DNA from: Crocodylus rhombifer
Lineage: Eukaryota; Chordata; Crocodylia; Crocodylidae
Length of the DNA: 64,000 nt
Assembly (NCBI GenBank): GCA_038503035.1
Contig: JAVSML010024697.1
Location: forward strand, 1-64,000
Direction: 5' to 3'
A model generated the notes under the pieces. It was not told where the DNA came from and ran no database searches. It was given only the letters and a program-made list of their open reading frames with translations. Below are positions 50,576 through 59,500 of the stretch, piece by piece (positions within the stretch are counted from its first letter, which is position 1; each line of letters opens with the position of its first letter). Made by a program: the position numbers and the translations under genes.

Positions 50576-53500
50576 AACATGGATAATTGAAACACAGAAT
50601 TTGACAATAAAGTCATAGGGCCCAAATCAGCAAGATCATTTGGGTCTAAAATTTCATAGTTCTTGCCCTTTTTTCCTTTTTCACGTGGGCATTCACAAAT
50701 GAGTTTTTGGTTTTCCATAGAGAGTATAGCTATTCTGCCTGGTAGAGGCCACTTGCTAACCAAGACTAAATGTTTTTCACTTCCTAGGAGGAGGACAATA
50801 ATGTAGTTCCAAAAAGTTGTATTTATCTTGAGGGCATTATTGATTCTTTGGAAAATGATGTTACTGATATTAAGAAGCAAGCAGAAGTAGTCCACAGCTA
50901 TATTGTATCCTTACAAGACCCACAAGAAGCCATTGCATGGCTTGAAAAACAATTTAAGGAAGTTACTACTGAGCTAACTAAAACCAAAGAAGAGCTGACA
51001 CAAAGAACTAAAGGTGAGTAGGGATGATTCTGAATTAAGATAGAAAGCAGTTGGGAATGCATTCCTAAGTGACTTGCATATCTAATCAACTACTTTGAAT
51101 TTGATAGTTAATTTCTGTTGGTGATTAGCTGTCATTCATGAATATTGTGCAATTTGTAGTTTGGTTATTGTGTCGTTTTGAAGCTTAACAGAACCATATA
51201 ATTTTAAGAAAGCAAACTGCTTTAAATAATGCATTTCCTTCAGTAATTTGTAAAAGTATGCTTTTTTTTTTTTTCAAATCAAATGATGCAACTTATAACT
51301 TTTTTTTTAAACTTCATTAAGTTGGTTGTTTGTTCCCCCCCTTTTGTAAGTTTGAAATCATGCATGATGACTTAAATATTTGTTAAGGTTCAAGATTCCC
51401 CTGAGCCTAGCAACCCATCAAACTAGTTTGAGTAAGGCACTCTAATTTTCTGTAGCCAATGGTAAATGGGAAGATGACATGTATAAAATACTGTCTAGCT
51501 GATGCAGCTCACCACTCCCAACTAATAGATCCAGCCCCGTTTCAGCAGGGGTAGACTTTGGTATGAGGTCAAGGCTGAGGCTTTAGCTTTTCACCTCTAT
51601 AGCCATAGTAAGCTATCTTTAATTACTCTGCCACTGTGCTTCTGCCTACCTTTGGAGAATACAATAAACTAACCTAGCTTTCTTCTAACAGTGTTCTCAC
51701 AAGATAACTGGTATTAGTCTGTGATTATACTGCAGATCTCCAATATTATCTCTTAATCCATATTGTGAAATACTACCCTTATACATGTATTCTGGAAAAC
51801 CTGGTGGATTTTTTTTTTTTTTAAGATTATCCTTTTTAGGCTTTTGCTTTTTACTTTATATAGCTGAAGTAATTATATGGTTGCAATATTAAAAAACAAA
51901 CAATTTGTTTATGGGATCTACTTTTAGTCTGAATAAAAAAATTTTAAAAATACAAAAGGGATGCAATTATCATACTTACCTGTCTGACTCTCTCCTTTTA
52001 AAAAGCAAACACACTTTAAAAACAAGAAAAGAATGAGTGGAGTGTTTTTAGTTGTTTGTTTGTTTTTTTGTTTTGTTTTTTTTTTTTAAAGTGGATGGCT
52101 GGCTAGTGTATGCTACAGGTGAGTGCTACAGGTGTGTGGAGCTATACATTCAGGCTGGACATCAAGAGACACTACTTTACAGTTAGGGCTGCCAGGCTCT
52201 GGAATTGACTCCCAAGGGAGGTAGTGCTCTCTCCTACCTTGGGGGGGTTTTCAAGAGGAGGCTGGACAGATATTTGGCTGTGGTGTTATGACCCCGCACT
52301 TGTTCCTGCCCAGGCAGGGGGTCAGACATGATGATCTGTTTAGGTCCCTTCCCACCCTAAGCACTATGAAACTATTGTTGAGGCAGTTGGCTTGCTAGAC
52401 TCTAAAAGATTCTGGTAGGTATACATGGCATATGATAACACTGACTACTTTGTCATATGGTACTGTTATGTGTCTAGATCTAGTTTTCATTCAAACTAGT
52501 AATATGGAAGTAGCTGACATATTTGGAAACAGCTGATTGACAAAAATCAATGCGATTCTACATGTAGAAAGTCGAACATTAGGTAACGAGTGATTAAGTA
52601 GCTTGGCATAATGAGAACAATATTTGTTAGTGTGTACACCAGTGGTACCCCCATTAAGAATTACTGGTATAGACATTATTCACAGTTGCTACCAAGCAAG
52701 ACTGACAGTATTTCTACTTCTGTCAAAAAGCATAAACAGATTTATCTTAAACTCAGAGAAATGTGCCTCTTTGAATAAAAGTTCACCTATTGATGTGAAA
52801 GAGACTGTCCCATTACCATAACTTGTCAAAGAAGTGTTGCTACAGTCCCTCTTCTGGGCTTTCCACTACAGTGTACCATCTGTCTGTCCACTCCATGTGG
52901 CCAGAGCAATCAAAGATTGTTTTTCAATAGTTTTTGGCAAAAAGAATACAGCTTTTCAATAAGAAAATTAGATTATGTGAATACCTTCAGAATTTAGTAA
53001 TTTAGAAGTCACTGAAGAATTAGAGTAGAATTTTTTTTCCTACTCTGTGTAGAAGAATTTGAACTGCCAAATAGTTGTGCTGAATAGTAACATAAATAAA
53101 ATTAGAAGAACTAAAAATATTGATTGAACATGAGAAATAAAATGGTACTTCCCAACGGGGGAAAGATCCAAATACTATATTAAAATAGCTGAAGATGTTG
53201 TGTTGACTACTATGAAATATATCTTTTTTTCAGACAGCTAAGACTATGGCATCTGTTCTTATTTTAATCTTGATTTCAATAGGTTCATGTTTAGCACCAT
53301 AGAAGCATTAAGAAGTAAAGCTTAATGCAGTCCTCAAGCATTATGTAGAATTTTAATTTTAAACAAATCAGTCTCTTCATTTGGTTTTTGGTTTTTTTGG
53401 ACTGAAGAAAGACTTGTTGGAGAGAATCCTTATACAACAGTCAGAAATTTTCAGATGACTTGTATTTGCATCTAACTACCAAAAATGCTGAAAATTACAC

Positions 53501-56500
53501 TGTGTGTATAGACAAGCTTTGCAAATCTTAGGCTGATACTACTATCTAACCTAAGTAGCAGGTTATCTTTATTTAACTTAATGGAAGCATATCATGGTGA
53601 GAGCTGGGGACAGATGGAATACCTGGAGAAGGTTTTTATAAAAAACTTTCTATTATTTAGCCTATGTGACTAATTCAGATGCAGAGCTTAATTGTGTGGA
53701 AGAGAGGCTGTGTATTTTATTTGTTTTGTTTTGTTTGGGTTTTTTTGCAGGGGGGACGAGAGGAGGGGGTACATTTGTTCCTTCAGTGGTGTTCAGCTGT
53801 TTTTACAAGTAGACCAAACATTAAAATCAGAAATGGGACCAAGGGCTGCATACAAAAGCATTTCTGCAGCTGCACATGTTCTCAACTTGCTGGCATATCA
53901 GCATGGGCTCTGGTCAGAGCCACTGATTTTCTCTGTGCTGTGGAGCTCTGGATAAACGTTGATGCTGTTCTTCTCCTCTTTTTCCCCCTACTGCTGAATT
54001 TGAACAGCAGTATTCACTCCCTGGATTCTGGAGCTGCATGAAAACAGTAGTTCTGACTAGATCCTGTGCTGACCTGCTGGTGACCTTGGAGAGCTCGCTG
54101 GTCTGGCAAGAACCAGGCTAATGTGCTGGTGATGGGTCACTTGCACAAGCTGCATCCAGTCTGCAGGGCATAGGCTGAACACCACTTCTGTAACATTTAA
54201 AACCATTGATGCAAAGCCTACTTCTGAAGGGACTTGTGCTCCTACTTGTTGAATGAAAAAGAGGAAAATTGAAATGAGTTCAGAATTTGTCCAGTTTAAG
54301 ACCTGCACTCTTCTCAAACCAGTACCAGCATCCCTTATGGGCATCTTCAGTACATTTGGATTAGTGTGGTGTAGACACTTCTGTAAAATGCCAAAGGCTA
54401 GAAAAACAAATGAAGCCACCTGAATCAGGATCTCAGGACATGTTATCTTCCATAGGCTTATAAAGATGAATGGAGGACTCTATTTCTGTGTCCTACTTTC
54501 AGAACAGCACGTTTGAATATCTTTTCGGTCTTCTGTATAAAATGTCATTTTTTCCAAATTGTTTAGTTTACATTTAGGTCAGCTGCTTTTAAGAACCTGA
54601 GATAATTTTTAGTCATTTAAAACGTATACTAGAAAAGACAGTGAGGATTTTAAATTTTAACCTGAGCAAATTCATAAAGCATTACTATAGGAGGACTTTT
54701 ATCCAGACCAATTTTAAGTAAACTGTTATCTTATAACTTCTTTAATGCATAATATTCCTGTCTCATTGCAGAACTTAACATCCAAGTGGCCAAACTGAGT
54801 GAATATACTCAACAACTTAATGAAACCACTGAGGTAATTTTTTCTTAAAAGTAAATGCACTAAAATTAACCACCTGCCTTTTTTTTAAATATTTAATACA
54901 ACTATAGTCACATAAAATATCCTATTGCATTCTTACCTGACTACATCTTCCAGTAATATAGCATACTTCTTGTTGCAAGTTTGAATGCAACAGATCACTC
55001 CTGTTGGAATGTGTTTTGTTACAAAGATCTTGTTAATATAACCTTTAATCTTTTTAAAGAAAATTACTACAAAGAATAAACAAATTCAAGAGCTTATTCA
55101 CATCACAGAGCAAAAAGATGATGTTATAGCAAAACTGCAAGACTTGATATCCCATTTAGAAGCTACCTTGAAAAACTATGTAAGTTTTTTGTTGTGGTGT
55201 TTAGTTTTCCCTTGTTAAGTGAATTCTGATGATTTTAGTGTCTCTTTTAATTATCATAGCTCTAACAGGAATCAAATTACAGCTTTTCAATGTGTATGAA
55301 GTTGTAGCATCAACAATTACAAATAACAAAAATGTGGGGCTGGGGTATCAGGATGAACCAGAACTTTGTATAGGCTAAAAGTCTGAAGTTGAACATGGGT
55401 TACAAACTAAGGTTAGAATGAAGCTATTTTAAGCATTTGAAATATGCTGTGGTAGAATGAATCTAATCATAAATGGAAAGTTTCAGTGACTTGAAATGGG
55501 GCTGCACGCCACTTACTGTGGTCCTCCTCCTGGACAGCACCACATGCCCTCCTTTGTACTGCACTGCACCATGCACCCCACTGCTGCTCTGCCATGCTGC
55601 ATGAGACATCCCCACCTTTCTGTGCCATATAGGTGCCACCTCACCATACAAAATATCTGGCTTTCCCCCTAAGCCTCCTGACCATGGGTTTTCTTGGCTG
55701 TGTGGGCTGTGCTACAGCACCCCATTCCTAAGGGTGGGGTCAGATGGCAGAAGTTCGGGGCGGGGGGAGGAAGAGCTGAGACTCCAGTCGTGGGGAGGGG
55801 TGGAGGTGTTGCAAGACTGGTGGCAGCAGCAAGAGGACAGCACCTGGACTGGGAACCCAGGGGCTGTAAATTTTAATCCTGGGCTGGATGTGTTTTTTTT
55901 TTCTATATGTCTGTAAGTGCTCTAAGTGTCTTTCTCTTTCCTTCCTTAAACTCTGTTTCCTGTTCTACAAAGTACTATTGTGGTAATAAATATCAGATGA
56001 TGTATACTTACTGGAGAAATCCCAAACAGTTTACAACTAACTCTTTTATTTTTTGTTTACAAAAAACCCAACAAACCTGCAAAAAGATTATTTTTGTTCT
56101 CATAATACTTGTCAAAACACTTTCTTTTTTAGAATACTTGCTTGTAACGTGTTTGCTTATTTCATAAAACAATAACTAGTTCTACTTCAACATAGGACAG
56201 CGACGTAACAACTATTAAAAAAGAAATTGCAAAAGAGCACATCAACAAGAGAATACAAGGCATTGAGTTAAGTGAACTTGTGGAGAACGTATTGGAAGTA
56301 GGAAGAAAACGCCGTTCTGAAAATAAGCTTACTCAGGAGGAAGAGCCACCTACAAAGAGAGGTACTATTTCTACCACCGTTGAGCAGGGAGCCCTCCAAA
56401 AAAATATGGCTTCTAAACCAGAACAAAAGCAGAAAATTGTAGCTCGCAGGTTTTATCGGCTGAGGAAGAGAAAATCTATTGTGTCAAATACTAAATGGAA

Positions 56501-59500
56501 ACTGTAACTGTTCTTCATTAATTGTTTCTTCATTGTTTGGCTTATAGATAGAATGTCTCATCTGTTTACTACTAAATTCTTAAATAAAATAATTTTAGAT
56601 ATTCTACTTTTTCCAACTGCTACTTTGTCTGCTAATAATTCTGTAGTAGTTCCCTTTTTTTCCTGTTTGATTGCGCTTTGGGTATATAGGCATAATAACT
56701 ATTCTACTTTACCTTCTGCCATGCTTGTTGCTGTTTAATCATCTAGCATTTTCCTGCGTATGCTTTATTTACAAAAAAAAAAAAGCTGAAAAACATTTGT
56801 TTAGTACATAATGTTTTGTTAGACAGTATGTGCTGTACAACTTTCTAGTGCAAGATACTATAGTAAATGTGTAGAGGAATACACATGGTACATTAGCATC
56901 CCTATTCAAGACAATATGTTAAAAAAATCAACCCAAACAAACCTGATAATGGAAATTCTTCTACTTTCGTGTTTAATAAAAACAATGTAAACAAGCATCC
57001 TGGTTATGCCAGGTGCATGCAGCTTTGATATCTTGTCTGCTCACCTTGCTTGAACTCTATGCTTAGCTTGCTTATATGAAAGAGAGGGGAAAGGATTTGG
57101 TTTGCAAGTGAGATGGTTGAAGGGGGGAATATTGAACTAATACCTCCTGTGATGCAGCAAATGGTTTATAACGCCTCATACCCATTCATGCCTGAAAGGA
57201 GATTTTAAAAATGTCTGCTTAAAAATACAACAGTGATGAGGAACAGTGGAGAGAAATGAATGAAGACAAAGTGGTAGCTTACCCCTGGGTAAGGAGATGT
57301 GACATATTTTCAAAAAAGCTTGCATGTGGGAGGGGGGCGTGGGGAAACCTTTGTGACTTGAGCTGATACTTGGGCCTTGTCCTCTTTTTTTGGTTTTAAG
57401 ACTCCAGGCTCCATTAGCCTGCTTTCTTTAAGACTGTGAGCAGTCTTGAGTTTCTGCTTAGTCAAGCCATCTAAGCTGCATGTCAAACTTTTTTTGTCAC
57501 TAATATACAAAATGGCTCCCTGACTGATCTCGGCTGTCAATTGTAAAATAGCTAAAACATTTGGAATTGCTTTCTGAGTTTCACTTAACATAAAACTACA
57601 ATGCATTAGTAATATGGTCATCAGACCAGGTTTTGCTCTTGCTCTGTATCTCTTGGCCATTTCATTTGCCTCTTTCTTTGGGATATTTTTTTTTATGTAT
57701 TGTTAATATAGAAAATCCATGACACTTTCAAAGTCTCATTTCTTGAGTCCTTGAAATAAATGCTGTTTCTTTTAATCCAAAAAAAAAAAAGGAAGGGGAT
57801 ATGGTATTTCTCACACCTGATCCTAATCCTATATGATTGAGGTCTGACTTTTAATGCTGTCTGTGACACTTCTGTCACAAAGCTGTCACTTGCTTAACCT
57901 AGTGCTCATCTAAGATATGACAAGATAGATCTTGCCAGAGATTTCAAACTGTGAGCGAAGAGGAAACTATTTCCCTGTAAAGCATTTTTAAAAAGTAGAA
58001 GGCTTTTTAACAAATTCTGGATTAGCAAGTATAAATATGCAAATTGCTTAATCATCAGTATCGCATGCAAACACCTTACACATACATGTACTTATAAACC
58101 CTGTGATGCTAAAATTTTTTGCTTGAATGTGTACTCATAAAATTACAGCCCCCTCAAATACTGATTTATGTCGTTAACAAACCACAGGACCCCCCATGTA
58201 AAATGTATACTTTACCCCAAATTACTTTGTGTGAAGCATATCTCCCAATGTTTCTAAACAATATAATACTCATTGCCCTGTACATGCTAGATTAGGCCTG
58301 CCACCCCCACTATGTGCACTGGCTCTATCCAGTCCATGGGGCCTTATCTGGCCATGGGGCTTGACAATTTGGTGGTGGGGAAGCACTGGCAGCATTAATT
58401 GCTACATCTCCGTTACTACTTCTGTTTCGAGACTTGTGGAGAACCCCCCGGGCCAAATAACATGGCTCTGTGGGCTGAATCTGGCCTACAGATTAGAAGG
58501 TGAGCATCATTGCTTTAAAAGCATTACAAGACGTAAGCATTCAAGTTTTAAACCTCCAAAAGCCTTCCAAAGAGGTAAAAATTGCCATTTGGTATATACC
58601 ATGGTTTATTACTACCAATTTATTTTGCTGGAACTATACATTGATTACTTTTTATTTTTTTAGGATGCATTCAAAATAAGTGTAAAGATGATGCACTAGA
58701 ACAACCTATGCTTAAAGAACTGAAACAAAACATTTCTGAAAAACATGCAGAAGTGCTAGCATTAAAGGAAAGATATGAGAACCTGGAATGCCAGTTAACT
58801 GCACTTAAAGAAGAGCTTAAAAATGAAAAAACAGAGAAGGAAGGCATCAGTGAACAAATAGCAGGCTTGCACCTCCAGCTATCTAGAAAAGAAGAAAAGG
58901 TTTTCAGCTTGAGTGAAGAACTCCAACAGTGTCAGGCTAATTATGAGAAAATAGTTTTTGAATTAGAAGCACAAAAAGGTATAAATAAAGAACAAGAAAA
59001 AAAAATTAAGCAAATGACTATAGAGATAGAAACCACTAGCCAAAATATCAGAGAGAAAGCATCACAAATTAAAACAATGCAGTCAAAAATAGAGAAGGTA
59101 TGTAAGCTTGATTTAGAATCCCACACTGTGGATGTTGATCTGGTCAATCTAAGGGACTTTTTGGAATATTCCCCCAAAAATACACCTGAGAAAACTCAAA
59201 TGCATTCCTTATGCTTGGATTTGCATGTTTCTAATACTCCAGATCTAGGGCAAGAAAGCTCTTTCTATTGCAGTGTTGAAGACATTTGGGAAGAGTGCAA
59301 GAAGATTATTGAGATTTCTTCCCGAAAGAGTCATAAGATCCAAGAACTGCTTCAGCAGGTTGAATATTTACAAAAGCAAGTCAGTGATGCTGGGAATGAG
59401 AACAGTCAACTAAAACTGAAATTGAATGAGATTACAAATCAAGGTAATCTGTTCTTAAAGGAAAAAGACATCCTTGTTGATCGATTACGGAAACAATTGC

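Noticed and set aside
57310..57660. 116-residue - strand open frame in a KIF20B intron
   Set aside because: Some runs look protein-like, but no family is recognised, there is no promoter or splice evidence, and its extent is not remarkable for chance.
56362..58663. An extra KIF20B exon between exon 19 and the large exon
   Set aside because: Checked for a coding block with matching phase; the short stretch near 58515-58550 has splice-like AG and GTAAGC but codes too little and is not recognisable.
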